Shown piece after piece: positions 1 through 9,227 of a DNA stretch of 64,000 nucleotides; position 1 is the first letter of the stretch, and every line of letters begins with the position of its first letter. The position numbers and the translations under genes are program-made. The stretch covers positions 992,001 through 1,056,000 of the forward strand of contig CAVRGS010000002.1 in NCBI GenBank assembly GCA_963720765.1, in the 5' to 3' direction. This DNA is from DASUAS01 sp963720765 (GTDB taxonomy: Bacteria > Actinomycetota > Acidimicrobiia > IMCC26256 > DASPTH01). The notes below the pieces were generated by a model. The model did no database searches. It had not been told where the DNA came from and worked only from the letters and a program-made list of their open reading frames with translations.

Positions 1-1
1 G

Positions 2-364
2 AGGCTCGACGCCAAGGCGTCGGGCAAGATCGCAGCGCGCGCCGAGGTGGGTGTCGCCGAGCGATCGTCGGAGCCGCCCGCGGTCAGCGACGTCGACGTC
101 CGCCTCCGCGAGCTGCAGCTGCGCCTTGCTCTCCTGCAGGACCAGTTCGTGGGCGTGGTCGAGGCGCTGGGTGAATCGACGGCGCGGCTCCAAGCAGCCG
201 TCGGGCTGATCGCCGACCTCCCCACGCGCGACGCGGCGACCGACTCGGCACGCGAGCTCCGTCAGCGCCTCGAGCAGATGCTCGTGGCGCAACAGCGGAC
301 CAACGAGCTTCTCGATCTCGCGCTGGGAGTCGCCGCCTCGGGCCTGCCGTCAACGACGCGCTGA
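2..364 (+). CDS. C-terminal part of an unidentified coiled-coil protein (5' end outside window)
   Basis: The reading frame is open from the first bases of the window to a TGA at 362-364, so the gene probably starts upstream. A GTG at 47 could also serve as a start. The visible ~120 residues are charged and Leu/Gln/Ala-rich with heptad-like spacing (for example RLRELQLRLALLQDQ and RELRQRLEQMLVAQQRT), which suggests two helical coiled-coil segments. There is no membrane segment and no recognisable catalytic motif. It converges on the GT that ends at 386. I do not recognise a family. Confidence 0.55.
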   Translation, partial: RLDAKASGKIAARAEVGVAERSSEPPAVSDVDVRLRELQLRLALLQDQFVGVVEALGESTARLQAAVGLIADLPTRDAATDSARELRQRLEQMLVAQQRTNELLDLALGVAASGLPSTTR

Positions 365-385
365 ATCAGCTGGCGTCCGGTTCGA

Positions 386-2538
386 TCAGCGCTTCCCGAG
401 GTTCCGTGCGAACTCGCGTGCCAGCCTGGTCGACTTCTCGACGAAGGTCTCGGGGCGCGTCCGGCGTGTCCGGGCATCCGGCGCGTCGAATGATCGGCTC
501 GCGGCTCGGGCGGGGGGGCCGGAACACGGTCGGTCGCAGGCGCCGGCCCCGACGCCGGCGCCGGCCGGCGCGTGGGCGTGGGCGTGTCGTCCACCGTGGG
601 CGGAGCGAGATCGTCGGGTACCCAGCTGATCCTGTCGGGGCCGGCGTCGTCGGCCGTGGTCTCGTACGCGCGCAGTGCGTCTGCCGGATTGGCCGCGCGA
701 GCCGGGGGGAGGGCGGACTGCCGTTTGAGCACCTCGACGATCACCCGGAGATCGTCCACGTTCGACTTGTAGGCCTCGCCGAGCGCCCTCGCCTCCAGCG
801 CGCGTTCGCGCCAGACGATCGCCTGGCGCCGCCAGTGGTGGATCTGCTCCTGGGCGCGCTCCAGCTCTCCCTCGGGGCTGCGGACGACGTCGTCTTCTGC
901 CGGGACCGCGGGGGGAGCGACGGTCGTGCGGGGCACTTCCTCCTCTGGCGTTGCGCGGGTGGCCTCCGCGACGGCAGCGGCGGGCAACGGCGTCGCGGTG
1001 CTCGTCGGTCTCTGGGACAGAGGCGGGCGGAGCTCCGTCTCCGACCACTGCGTGATCAGCCCGTCCTCGAGCTCGAAGAGGCTCCGCACCACGACTGCCA
1101 GCTCGTCGTCGCCGATGGTCCAGCGGTCGCGGCGCACGGTCACGACCGTCCGGTCGTCGATCACGTCGACGTCGTCGATCGTGGTGACCAGATCGTCGGC
1201 GGTCTGCGCCGCCCAGTACAGGTAGTCGGCGAGCGGGACGCCGTCGCCGGTGCCGTCGACCGCGGTTCCGAAGCGGTACGCGCTCGGCGTGCAGCTCGTC
1301 AGCGCGCGTTCGGGATCGCGGTGCGCCCATGCGTCGAGGAACGCGGCGACCGCACCGGCCGGTTCGAGGGCGATCTCCTCGGTGATCAGCGAGAGACGTT
1401 CGGGGTCGGCGGTCGGTGGGACGGCGGAGCCGCTCTCCCCGTCGCCGTTCATGGAAGGCTCGGACTCCGCGGCCGCCCGTCGCGACGCGGCCTGGTCGCG
1501 GACCTCCTCGATCGCCCTCGCCCATTGCGGCGCCAGCGAGGATCGCGCGTGGTCGGCGGAGAGCGGCGTGTGGACAGCGCCCGCGATCGTGGGCAGGTTC
1601 GCCGGCCAGAGCTCGGCCAGGTGGCTGATTCGCTGCGCGAGCTGCGCGGGATCGCCGGGCTCGAAGCCGAGCGCGAGCTCGTCCGCCTGGAGCAGGTGCA
1701 GCAATCGCTTGTTCGAAGTGAACACGGGACGCCCCGCGGCGAACGCCTCGAGCGAGGCGTGACGGAGGTCGCCGTCGACGCTGGCGTCGATCAGCGCGTG
1801 CGCGTCGGCGATCGCGGCAGGCACCTCCGCCGGTGGGATGGCGTCGTGGATCGTCACCACCGACGTCAGGGCGATGTCGCGGATCAACTCGCCGAGCGCG
1901 AGTCGGTAGCTGTGCTCCACGGCGCCCGTCGCCGGCCCGATGATGCGCAACCTCGCGTCGGTGCCGTTGCTGCGTGCCACGGCCACGGCTCGGATGGCGG
2001 TGGTGAGGCCCTTGCTGGGCGCGGTCCGGCCGAGGGCGAGCAGCTGCAGCGGGAGTTGGTCCGGGATGGCGGGCGCGACCGCCGGCAGTTCGAGACCGGC
2101 ACCCACGACCCGGGTGGTGAGCTCACCGGTACCGCCCTCCGGGAGGGCCAGCACCACCATGGCATCGGCCCATCGTCCGGCGGCGGCGATCACCTTGGGC
2201 GTGGGCACCTGCGACGACCACCAGAGCACCGGCACCCCGTCGCCGAATTCGCTGCGCACCTGAGCGAGGAGCGAGATGTCGTCGAGGACCACGATGACCG
2301 TTTCGCGGTCGCGGCCGGCGTACACGTCGTCGATGACCGAACGGGCGTCGGTCGGACTCGACGCGATCGAACTCGACTCGAGCGGCTCGTCGGCGGCTGT
2401 GATCGCGATCACCCGCTCGCACACCGCTTCCATCGCCTCGATGTGGCGAGACACGAACGCCCACGCCGGATCCGAAGCGTCGTTCGACGGCGTCACGAGG
2501 AGCACGGTCTTCACGGGGTGGGCGCCGGTGACGTCCAT
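386..2538 (-). CDS. GT4-like glycosyltransferase with NTF2/SnoaL-like domain and coiled-coil tail (frameshift near C-terminus)
   Basis: The N-terminal half (about residues 8-345) has the GT-B pattern of family 4 glycosyltransferases: a start strand KTVLLVTPSND, the hinge phrase LLALGRTAPSKGL and a donor-site helix HASLEAFAAGRPVF. A linker leads to an NTF2/SnoaL-like segment at about 395-500 (AAVAAFLDAWAHRDPERALT, then DYLYWAAQ). After that come a Pro/Ala-rich stretch and a helix WRRQAIVWRERALEARALG. The frame breaks at a run of seven G (C on the coding strand) at 511-517. Shifting there gives a basic end FARNLGKR and a stop at 386, which avoids overlap with the convergent gene. The unshifted frame would run to 262. 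Acceptor and donor are unknown; a cytoplasmic role in glycan assembly is likely. The start is the ATG at 2538. Confidence 0.7.
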
Positions 2539-2554
2539 GGATCAGGTCCCGATC

Positions 2555-3547
2555 TCAGTCGAACTTCAGCGCCGAGTACTTCATCAGCTTCTGCCACTTG
2601 TGGGTGGCGTCGATGGTGCGGATGGTCCCCGACTTCGAGCGCATCACCATCGACTGCGTGCTGGCACCGTTGCCCCAGTAGCGCACGCCCTTGAGCAGGT
2701 CGCCGTCGCTGATGCCGGTGGCGCTGAAGAACACGTCGTCACCCGACACGAGGTCGTTGCTCGTGAGCACGCGGTCGAGGTCGTAGCCGGCGTCGACCGC
2801 AGCCTGGCGCTCTTCCTCGTTGCGCGGGTACAGGCGCCCGAACATCTCGCCGCCCATGCACTTGAGCGCGGCGGCTGCGATCACGCCTTCGGGCGTGCCG
2901 CCGATGCCGAAGAGGATGTCGGTACCGCTGTTCGGCGTGGCGACGGTGATGGCGGCGGCGACGTCGCCGTCCTGGATGAGCTTGATGCGCGCTCCCGCCT
3001 CGCGGATCTGGCGGATGATGTCCTCGTGCCTCGGACGGTCGAGCACCACCGCGGTGATGTCGTCGACATCTTCGCCGAGCGCCTTCGCCACCGCTTCGAG
3101 GTTGGTCTTGATCGGTGCGTCGATGTCGACCACGTCGGCCGCATCCGGGCCCACCGCGATCTTGTCCATGTAGACGCACGGCCCGGGGTCGAACATCGTG
3201 CCGCGCTCGGCGATGGCGATCACGGCGATCGCGTTGTTGCGCCCGAGCGACGTGAGCGTGGTGCCGTCGATCGGGTCGACCGCGATGTCGCAGGCGGGGC
3301 CGCCGGCGCCGATCTCCTCGCCGTTGAACAGCATCGGCGCTTCGTCCTTCTCGCCCTCGCCGATGACGACGACGCCCTCCATCGAGACGGAGTTGAGGAT
3401 GATGCGCATGGCGTCGACCGCCGCACCGTCGGCACCGTTCTTGTCGCCCTTGCCGAGCCACCGGCCGGCGGCGAGGGCCGCGGCCTCGGTGACGCGCACG
3501 AGCTCGAGTGCGAGGTTCCGATCGGGGGCCTGGGTCTCCGGTTCCAT
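2555..3547 (-). CDS. glpX: Class II fructose-1,6-bisphosphatase
   Basis: This 330-residue protein matches the normal GlpX length. It hydrolyses fructose 1,6-bisphosphate to fructose 6-phosphate in gluconeogenesis in the cytoplasm. Visible signatures are GEGEKDEAPML (residues 63-73) and the metal/phosphate motif DPIDGTT (91-97), followed by GRNNAIAVIA, then FGIGGTPEGV and GDDVFFSATG further on. I chose the ATG at 3547. The open frame continues upstream, but that part is antisense to the divergent methyltransferase start at 3572. Only 24 bp separate the two start codons, so the promoters must overlap. The gene is intact. Confidence 0.95.
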   Translation of the reverse strand: MEPETQAPDRNLALELVRVTEAAALAAGRWLGKGDKNGADGAAVDAMRIILNSVSMEGVVVIGEGEKDEAPMLFNGEEIGAGGPACDIAVDPIDGTTLTSLGRNNAIAVIAIAERGTMFDPGPCVYMDKIAVGPDAADVVDIDAPIKTNLEAVAKALGEDVDDITAVVLDRPRHEDIIRQIREAGARIKLIQDGDVAAAITVATPNSGTDILFGIGGTPEGVIAAAALKCMGGEMFGRLYPRNEEERQAAVDAGYDLDRVLTSNDLVSGDDVFFSATGISDGDLLKGVRYWGNGASTQSMVMRSKSGTIRTIDATHKWQKLMKYSALKFD

Positions 3548-3558
3548 CCCGGGGAGCG

Positions 3559-3564
3559 TACCTT
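3559..3564 (+). promoter_or_regulatory. Putative -10 box (TACCTT) for a leaderless transcript
   Basis: TACCTT fits the actinobacterial TANNNT -10 consensus and ends 7 nt before the ATG at 3572. No Shine-Dalgarno lies in between, so transcription would begin at or next to the start codon. The box lies in the 24-bp gap between divergent genes. Confidence 0.5.
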
Positions 3565-3571
3565 GCAGGGC

Positions 3572-4186
3572 ATGGAAGACCGCCTTCTCGACGCCGCGCG
3601 CGCGGCCGTCGGCTTCATGCCCGACGACGAGGGCCTGGCGCTGCACGACGCCGGCCGCGAGGCCGCTGCGCACGGGCCGCTGCTCGAGATCGGGACCTAC
3701 TGCGGCAAGTCTGCGATCTACCTCGGAGCGGCCGCCCGCGACGCCGGGAGCGTGCTCTACACCGTCGACCACCACCGGGGTTCGGAGGAGAACCAGGCCG
3801 GGTGGGAGCACCACGACGAACGACTCGTCGACCCGCGCACCGGTCGCATGGACACCTTGCCGTTCTTCCGGCGCACCCTCGAGGACGCCGGCCTGGAAGA
3901 CGTCGTCGTCGCGGTGATCGGGCAGTCGCCGACCGTCGCCGCGCACTGGGGTACGGAGCTGGGCCTGGTGTTCGTCGACGGCGGCCACGCGTTCGACGTG
4001 GCGCTCGCCGACTACGAGGGCTGGTCGCGCTTCCTCGCGCCCGGCGGCACGCTCGTGTTCCACGACGTCTTCGAAGATCCCGCCGAGGGTGGGCAGGCCC
4101 CGTTCCAGGTGTGGCAGCGCGCCGTGGCCGACGGCTTCACACCGGTGAGCACGACCGGCTCACTCCGAGTCCTCCGCGCCCCCTGA
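3572..4186 (+). CDS. Class I SAM-dependent methyltransferase (family 24-like)
   Basis: A 204-residue cytosolic protein. Residues 35-47 carry the SAM-binding signature LLEIGTYCGKSAI, followed by an acidic strand end LYTVDHHRG. A second strand GLVFVDGGHAFDVALADYEGW and FLAPGGTLVFHDVF complete the Rossmann-like methyltransferase core. These features resemble the group that includes cephalosporin-hydroxylase-type and family 24 enzymes, so the acceptor cannot be predicted. It is transcribed divergently from glpX and convergently with the alpha-toroid gene at 4203, with which it shares a terminator hairpin. The gene is intact. Confidence 0.85.
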   Translation: MEDRLLDAARAAVGFMPDDEGLALHDAGREAAAHGPLLEIGTYCGKSAIYLGAAARDAGSVLYTVDHHRGSEENQAGWEHHDERLVDPRTGRMDTLPFFRRTLEDAGLEDVVVAVIGQSPTVAAHWGTELGLVFVDGGHAFDVALADYEGWSRFLAPGGTLVFHDVFEDPAEGGQAPFQVWQRAVADGFTPVSTTGSLRVLRAP

Positions 4187-4206
4187 CCAACCCGGGGTGG
4201 GGTCAG
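4183..4206. terminator. Hairpin spanning both stop codons of convergent genes
   Basis: CTGACC (4183-4188) pairs with GGTCAG (4201-4206) around a loop containing CCCGGGG. The left arm contains the TGA of the methyltransferase and the right arm the stop of the convergent alpha-toroid gene. No U-tract is present, as is common in high-GC actinobacteria. Confidence 0.4.
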
Positions 4207-5321
4207 GTGCGGCGGGCGTTCCTCGCGCGCTCTTCCTCGATCTCGACACCGGCGGCGAGCAGCTCGTCGGCGTTGAGGCCTTCGGGGAGTCGCTCGCCGC
4301 GGAACAAGCCTGCGGTCGGGCCGCTGCCGGTGAGCGCGTTCGCCGCCAGCACGACTGCCGCCGAGTTCCACGTGGGCTGCTCGACGGGGTAGAGCTCGCC
4401 GTCGAGGTGAAACGCGTCGTCGTCGAAGTTGGCGCCGGTCCAGTACCCGCCGCCCTCCGCACGCAGGAACTGCACCGACTCGAACAGCTGGCGGGCGCGC
4501 TCGTGCGACCCGATCGCATCGAGGGCCATGACGAGCTCACAGGTCTCTGCCGCCGTGACCCACGGACGGTCGGACACGCAGCGCACCCCGCGACCCTCGA
4601 CCACGAACCGCTCCCAGCGGTCCGCGATCCGCGCGTCCGCCGGGTAGCCCCGCAGGGCACCGCCGAGGATCGGGTAGTACCAGTCCATCGCCCAGCGGTC
4701 CTTGTCGAGGAACACGTCGGGGCGGTGCGCGATGGCGATGGCGAGGGCGCCGAGCGACAGCTCCCAGTCGGGGCGCTCGTGACCGAGCCGCTCCGCGATC
4801 GCGAGCGCACACTTCAGACTGTGGTGGATGCTCGAGGACCCGGTGAGCAGCGCACCGTCGTCGGGGTCGTCACCGCGCCAGGCGATCTCGCCGGTCTCGC
4901 GCTGGAAGTCGAGCGCGAAGTCGATGGCCGCTTCGACGGTCGGCCACAGCTGCCGGAGGTACGCGGTGTCGCCGGTGACCAGGTGGTGGTGCCACGCGCC
5001 GGTCGCGACGTAACAGGTGACGTTGGTGTCGAGGGTCGGATCCTCGATGTCGTCGCCCAGGTAGTAGGCGTGCCATCCACCGTCGGCGCGTTGCATGCCG
5101 GCGAGCCAGTCGTACGCTGCGCGCGACTCTTCGTACCGACCGCCGAGGTCGAGTGCCATCGCGGCCTCGACCATGTTCCACGGGTCGGTGTGCCCGCCGG
5201 GGAACCACGGCACGTTGCCGTCGGGCAGCTGGATCGACGCGATGGCGTCGACGGTCGCGAGCAACTCCGCCGCGGTGACGACGCCTTCGACGTCGGAGAG
5301 CACGTGGTCGCGTGCGGGCAT
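4203..5321 (-). CDS. (alpha/alpha)6-toroid protein, prenyltransferase/squalene-cyclase or glycoside-hydrolase-like
   Basis: A 372-residue protein made of repeated helix pairs with QLPDG and QRADGGW-type turns (IQLPDGNVPWFPGGHTDPWN, MQRADGGWHAYYLGDD, EGGGYWTGANFDDDAFH). This pattern is seen in squalene-cyclase-like, prenyltransferase-like and some glycosidase alpha-toroids. It is the last gene of a three-gene operon: its ATG at 5321 overlaps the stop of the methyltransferase (ATGA), so translation is probably coupled. The operon partners suggest modification of a glycan or glycolipid, but the reaction is unknown. No signal peptide is visible. The gene is intact. Confidence 0.75.
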   Translation of the reverse strand: MPARDHVLSDVEGVVTAAELLATVDAIASIQLPDGNVPWFPGGHTDPWNMVEAAMALDLGGRYEESRAAYDWLAGMQRADGGWHAYYLGDDIEDPTLDTNVTCYVATGAWHHHLVTGDTAYLRQLWPTVEAAIDFALDFQRETGEIAWRGDDPDDGALLTGSSSIHHSLKCALAIAERLGHERPDWELSLGALAIAIAHRPDVFLDKDRWAMDWYYPILGGALRGYPADARIADRWERFVVEGRGVRCVSDRPWVTAAETCELVMALDAIGSHERARQLFESVQFLRAEGGGYWTGANFDDDAFHLDGELYPVEQPTWNSAAVVLAANALTGSGPTAGLFRGERLPEGLNADELLAAGVEIEEERARNARRT

Positions 5322-6037
5322 CAGAAGCCGACCTTCTGCGTGTAGACCACGAGGCTCTTGCCCAGCACCGGGTTGAGCGCCCGGTCGACGGTCGCGAGCC
5401 ATTTGGGCTGCTCGACGATCTGGTAGGTGAGGAAGTCGTGGTACTTGCGCACCGGCCACGCGCCGGTGTTGTCGAGACCGAAGGTGCACTTCAGCCACCA
5501 GTACGGCGAGTGCAGCGAGTGCGCGTGGTGCGAGCCACGCAGCCAGAGTCCCGCGGCCTCGAGCTTCTGCTCGAGCTCGTGCTGGCGGTAGATGCGGACG
5601 TGCCCGCCAGGCGTGTCGTGGTACCGGTAGTTGATGGCCCAGCTCACGCGTTCGGGCCAGCGGGTCGGTACCGTGACGGCCATGCGGCCTCCGGGACGGA
5701 GCACCCGCGTCAGCTCCGCGATCGCGCCGGCGTCGTCCCAGAGGTGTTCGAGCACCTCCGACGTGATGATGCGGTCGAAGCTGTCATCGGGGAACGGCAG
5801 GCGCAGCGCATCGCCGTTGACCTCGCCGCCTGGCGCGTCGGCGGGGATCTCGCCGGACTCGATCATCGCGCCACGGGTGGCGCGCACCTCTTTCAGCTCC
5901 CCGGCGTCGTAGTCGAGGGCGACGACCGTCGCGCCTCGTCGCATCGCGGTGAACGCGTGCCGACCGCCGCCACAGCCCATGTCGAGGAGCCGGTGGCCCT
6001 CACGCAGGTCGAGGCGGTCGAAGTCGACGGTGAGCAT
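5321..6037 (-). CDS. Class I SAM-dependent methyltransferase
   Basis: A 238-residue protein with a full methyltransferase core: motif I LLDMGCGGGRHAF (residues 18-30), acidic loop VVALDYDAGEL, then GDALRLPFPDDSFDRIITSEVLEH and VLRPGGRMAVTVPTRWPE. These are typical of ubiquinone/menaquinone-type and sugar O-methyltransferases. It is the middle gene of the operon GT4, methyltransferase, alpha-toroid. Its ATG at 6037 overlaps the GT4 stop and its own stop overlaps the next ATG. The acceptor is probably the product of the upstream glycosyltransferase (inference from context). Confidence 0.88.
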   Translation of the reverse strand: MLTVDFDRLDLREGHRLLDMGCGGGRHAFTAMRRGATVVALDYDAGELKEVRATRGAMIESGEIPADAPGGEVNGDALRLPFPDDSFDRIITSEVLEHLWDDAGAIAELTRVLRPGGRMAVTVPTRWPERVSWAINYRYHDTPGGHVRIYRQHELEQKLEAAGLWLRGSHHAHSLHSPYWWLKCTFGLDNTGAWPVRKYHDFLTYQIVEQPKWLATVDRALNPVLGKSLVVYTQKVGF

Positions 6038-7320
6038 CAGACCCCAGCGCCGGTGCCGCCGGCGGCGCGTGCGTCGAGCAGCGCCCGGTAGTTCTCGACC
6101 GTCCCGCGAGCGGTCTGGCGCCAGGTGAAGTTGTCGAGGGCGCGCTTGCGTCCGGCGGCGCCGATGCGGGCCCGCAGCTCGGAGTCGCGGAGCGTGCGCA
6201 GCAGCATGTGCGCGAGTGCGTCGGGGTCGCCGGGGGGCACCATGAGTCCGGTCTCGCCGTCGGTGCCGACGACTTCGGGAAGTGCGCCGCCCGTGGTGGC
6301 CACGAGTGGCACCCCGCACGCCATCGCCTCGATCGCCGGCAGCGAGAACCCCTCGTAGAGCGACGGCACGACCGCGACCTCGGCCTCGGCGTAGAGCTCG
6401 ACGATGCGCTGGTCGGTCACGCCCGACACGAACTGCACCGCGTCGGTGAGGCCGAGTCGGTCGATGATGCCGGGGATCTTGCTCTTGCCCTTGGGCTTGC
6501 CGATGATCACGAGCTCGGCGTCCTGGCGCTCGGTGCGGACCTTGGCCAGCGCTTCGAGCAGCGGGACGAGACCCTTCATCGGCACGTCGGAGCTGGTGGT
6601 GGTCATCAGGCGACCGGGGACCCGTGCGATCTCGGGCATCGGGTGGAACAACTCGGGGTCGACCCCGACGGGGACGATGTGCAGCCGGTCGGCCTGCACG
6701 TCCATCTGCGTCACGATGTCGCGCTTGCTCGACTCCGACACGGTCACGACCCGCGGGATCGCACGCGCCACCTTCATCTGCATGCCGAGGAACCCGTACC
6801 AGCGGCGCAAGGTGAAACGACGCCACGCGCTGGTCGCGTGCTCGAGGTCGAGGTCGCGATCGACGGTGATCGGGTGGTGCAGGGTCGCGAGCACCGGCCA
6901 GCCGTCGTCCATCATGCCGAGGATGCCCGAACCCAGACACTGGTTGTCGTGGATCAGGTCGAACTCGGCCCGGCGCGCCTCGAGCAGTCGGCGCGCCCGG
7001 AGGCTGAAGGTGTACGGCTCCGGGAAGCCGGCCGAGCACATGATGGCGAATTCCTGGAGGTCGATCGTGGTCTTGAACTCCCACGGCCACGGGACCCGGA
7101 AGGGGTGCTCGGGCCGGTAGAGGTCGAGGCTCGGGACCTGCTGGAGCTGCGACGGGTCGTCGAGCTCGGGGTAGGGCTGGCCCGAGAAGACCGTCACCTG
7201 GTGACCCAATTCGGTCAGCTCCCGGGCGACGTAGCGCGTGTAGACCCCCTGTCCGCCGCAGTACGGGTTGCCCCGGTAGACCAACCAGGCGATGCGGAGA
7301 CTCTCGGACTGAGACGGCAT
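6037..7320 (-). CDS. Glycosyltransferase family 4
   Basis: A 427-residue retaining GT-B glycosyltransferase. The N-terminal acceptor domain contains GNPYCGGQGVYTRYVARELTELGH, with the glycine-rich loop after the first strand. The C-terminal domain contains the nucleotide-sugar motif YEGFSLPAIEAMACGVPLV with the E-x7-E pair, and ALPEVVGTDGETGLMVPPGD. It is first in an operon whose three genes overlap by ATGA junctions. The start at 7320 gives a short polar leader before the strand LRIAWLVYRG. A 73-bp intergenic gap separates it from the divergent S9 peptidase. Donor and acceptor are not predictable. Confidence 0.9.
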   Translation of the reverse strand: MPSQSESLRIAWLVYRGNPYCGGQGVYTRYVARELTELGHQVTVFSGQPYPELDDPSQLQQVPSLDLYRPEHPFRVPWPWEFKTTIDLQEFAIMCSAGFPEPYTFSLRARRLLEARRAEFDLIHDNQCLGSGILGMMDDGWPVLATLHHPITVDRDLDLEHATSAWRRFTLRRWYGFLGMQMKVARAIPRVVTVSESSKRDIVTQMDVQADRLHIVPVGVDPELFHPMPEIARVPGRLMTTTSSDVPMKGLVPLLEALAKVRTERQDAELVIIGKPKGKSKIPGIIDRLGLTDAVQFVSGVTDQRIVELYAEAEVAVVPSLYEGFSLPAIEAMACGVPLVATTGGALPEVVGTDGETGLMVPPGDPDALAHMLLRTLRDSELRARIGAAGRKRALDNFTWRQTARGTVENYRALLDARAAGGTGAGV

Positions 7321-7378
7321 GAGCGGAACAGTCTCGCAGACGGCACCCCGATCCGACGAACGTGCAGGTCAGAGCGTT

Positions 7379-7384
7379 TAGCCT
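7379..7384 (+). promoter_or_regulatory. Putative -10 box (TAGCCT) for a leaderless transcript
   Basis: TAGCCT ends 9 nt before the ATG at 7394 and no ribosome binding site is visible. The same hexamer occurs at similar distance before the starts at 12629, 43116 (minus) and 55046. Confidence 0.55.
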
Positions 7385-7393
7385 GCTGGCCGC

Positions 7394-9227
7394 ATGACGG
7401 GCATCTCGGCGGCCGCAGTGGCGCGGTCACGCACTCTCGGTGAGGCGCGGTGGTCGCCGGGCGGCACCCGGCTGGCCTGGCTCGACGCCTTCGGCGGCCG
7501 GGTCGACCTCGTGGTGGCGCCCGCCGACGGACGCGGTCCTGATGTCACCGTCACCGCCGAGGTCCCGGTGACCTCCCTCGGTGCCTACGGCGGGGGCGGG
7601 TACTCGTGGGTCGACGACGACAGCCTGGTGTACGCAGCCGCCGACGGCCGGCTCCTCGTGATCGCCGCGACCGGCGGCCCGGTGCGAGTGCTGGCGCGCG
7701 ACGGTCATGCCGCGGCGCCGGTGGTGTCATCCGACGGGCGCCGGGTCGCGTTCGTGGTGGAGCGCGACGACAGCTGCGACATCGCCGTCGTCGACGTCGA
7801 CGGCAGCACGTGGCCGCGACGGGTGTCGCACGCCGACTATGCGTGGGACCCGACCTGGTCTCGCCGACGGCCGAACGCTCGCGTGGCACGAATGGGATCT
7901 CCCGAACATGCCGTGGGACGGTTCGCGCATCGTTGCGGTCGTGGTGGACGACGCCGAGGCCCAACCGATCGTGGTCGCCGGTGGTGACGACGTCGCGGTC
8001 GGACAACCTCGTTTCGCTCCCGTGGGCGACGCGCTGGCGTTCGTCGGCGAGCTCGACGGCTGGATGAACGTGTGGACCGTCGCCAAGGTTGGCGAGGAGC
8101 CGACGTGCGTGCTCGCAGAGGAGCGCGAACACGCCGAGCCGTCGTGGGGACCGGGGCAGCGTTCGTTCGCGTGGTCGCCCGATGCCCGCGCCATCGCCCT
8201 CACGCGCAACGAAGACGGCTTCGGACGGTTGGTCGTCGTGGCGCTCGCGGGCGACGGGGTCGGCGGGCGCGGGGCGACCGACGTGTCCAAGGGGTGGCAC
8301 AGCGGCCTCGACTGGGGGAGCGCGGGAATCGTGTGCATCCGCTCCGGTGGACGCACCGCGCCTCAACTCGCGGTGGTCGATCCCGCGTCCGGTGCGCGCG
8401 ACGTGCGTCGGCGCGGCGCGCCGGCCGAGCTCGACGCGTACGAGCTGCCCGAGCCCACTCCGGTCACGTGGCCGGGGGCCGATGGTGAGACCGTGCACGG
8501 ACTGCTCTGGCTCCCACCCTCGAGCGGGCGCGCGAGCGCGCCGCCGTTGCTCGTGGACGTGCACGGTGGTCCGACCGACCAGTCGACCGTCGACTGGAAG
8601 CCTCGCATCCGCTGGTTCGTGTCGCGCGGGTGGGCGGTGTTGAGCCCGAACTACCGCGGCTCCACCGGCTACGGCCGCACCTACCGGCACACGCTCGACC
8701 ACGCGTGGGGTGACGTCGACGTCACCGACACCGTCGCCGGGCTGCGCGCGCTGGCGCGTGACGACCGGGTCGACGCCTCGCGGGCTGCGGTGATGGGTGG
8801 CAGTGCCGGCGGCTTCACCGCCCTGCTCGTCGCCGCCCACACGCCGCCGGTCGTGCGCGCCGCGGTGAGCCTGTTCGGGGTCACCGATCTCTTCGACCTC
8901 GCCGCGACGACGCACCGGTTCGAGTCGCGCTACCTCGACCGTCTCGTCGGGACGTTGCCCGAGCACGCCGGTCGCTACGAGGCGCGTTCGCCGGTGACCC
9001 AGGCCCACGACATCGCGGTGCCCGTGCTCGTGTTGCAGGGCGCGGACGACAAGGTCGTCCCGCCCACGCAGGCGCAACTCCTCGTCGATTCGATGCGAGC
9101 GGCGGGCGGCACCGTCGATCTGCACGTGTACGAGGGCGAAGGCCACGGCTTCTCGAAGGAGGCCACGATCGTCGATTCGTACGAACGGATGGACGCGTTC
9201 CTCACGCGATGGGTGGTGCAGAGATGA
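7394..9227 (+). CDS. S9 family prolyl-oligopeptidase-like serine peptidase (frameshift near 7860)
   Basis: A roughly 610-residue protein with an N-terminal beta-propeller (repeats such as EARWSPGGTRLAWLD, AFVVERDDSCDIAVVDVDG, SFAWSPDARAIALTRNEDGFG) and a C-terminal alpha/beta-hydrolase domain. Catalytic elements are visible: nucleophile MGGSAGGFTA, Asp in LQGADDKVVPP and His in GEGHGFS. DVHGGP and SPNYRGSTGYGRTY are typical of dipeptidyl-aminopeptidase/acylaminoacyl-peptidases. The first ~155 codons and the rest lie in different frames. The join falls in WDPTWS/DGRTLAW around 7855-7865 and reads as a one-base loss. The stop overlaps the next ATG at 9224. Confidence 0.88.

Noticed and set aside
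406..2694. Long plus-strand open frame opposite the NTF2-domain glycosyltransferase
   Set aside because: It is Arg/Gly-rich with no motif and fully antisense to a gene with clear GT4 signatures; a GC-rich shadow.
2555..4063. Extended 502-residue form of GlpX
   Set aside because: The extra N-terminus is antisense to the divergent methyltransferase; the ATG at 3547 gives the normal family length.
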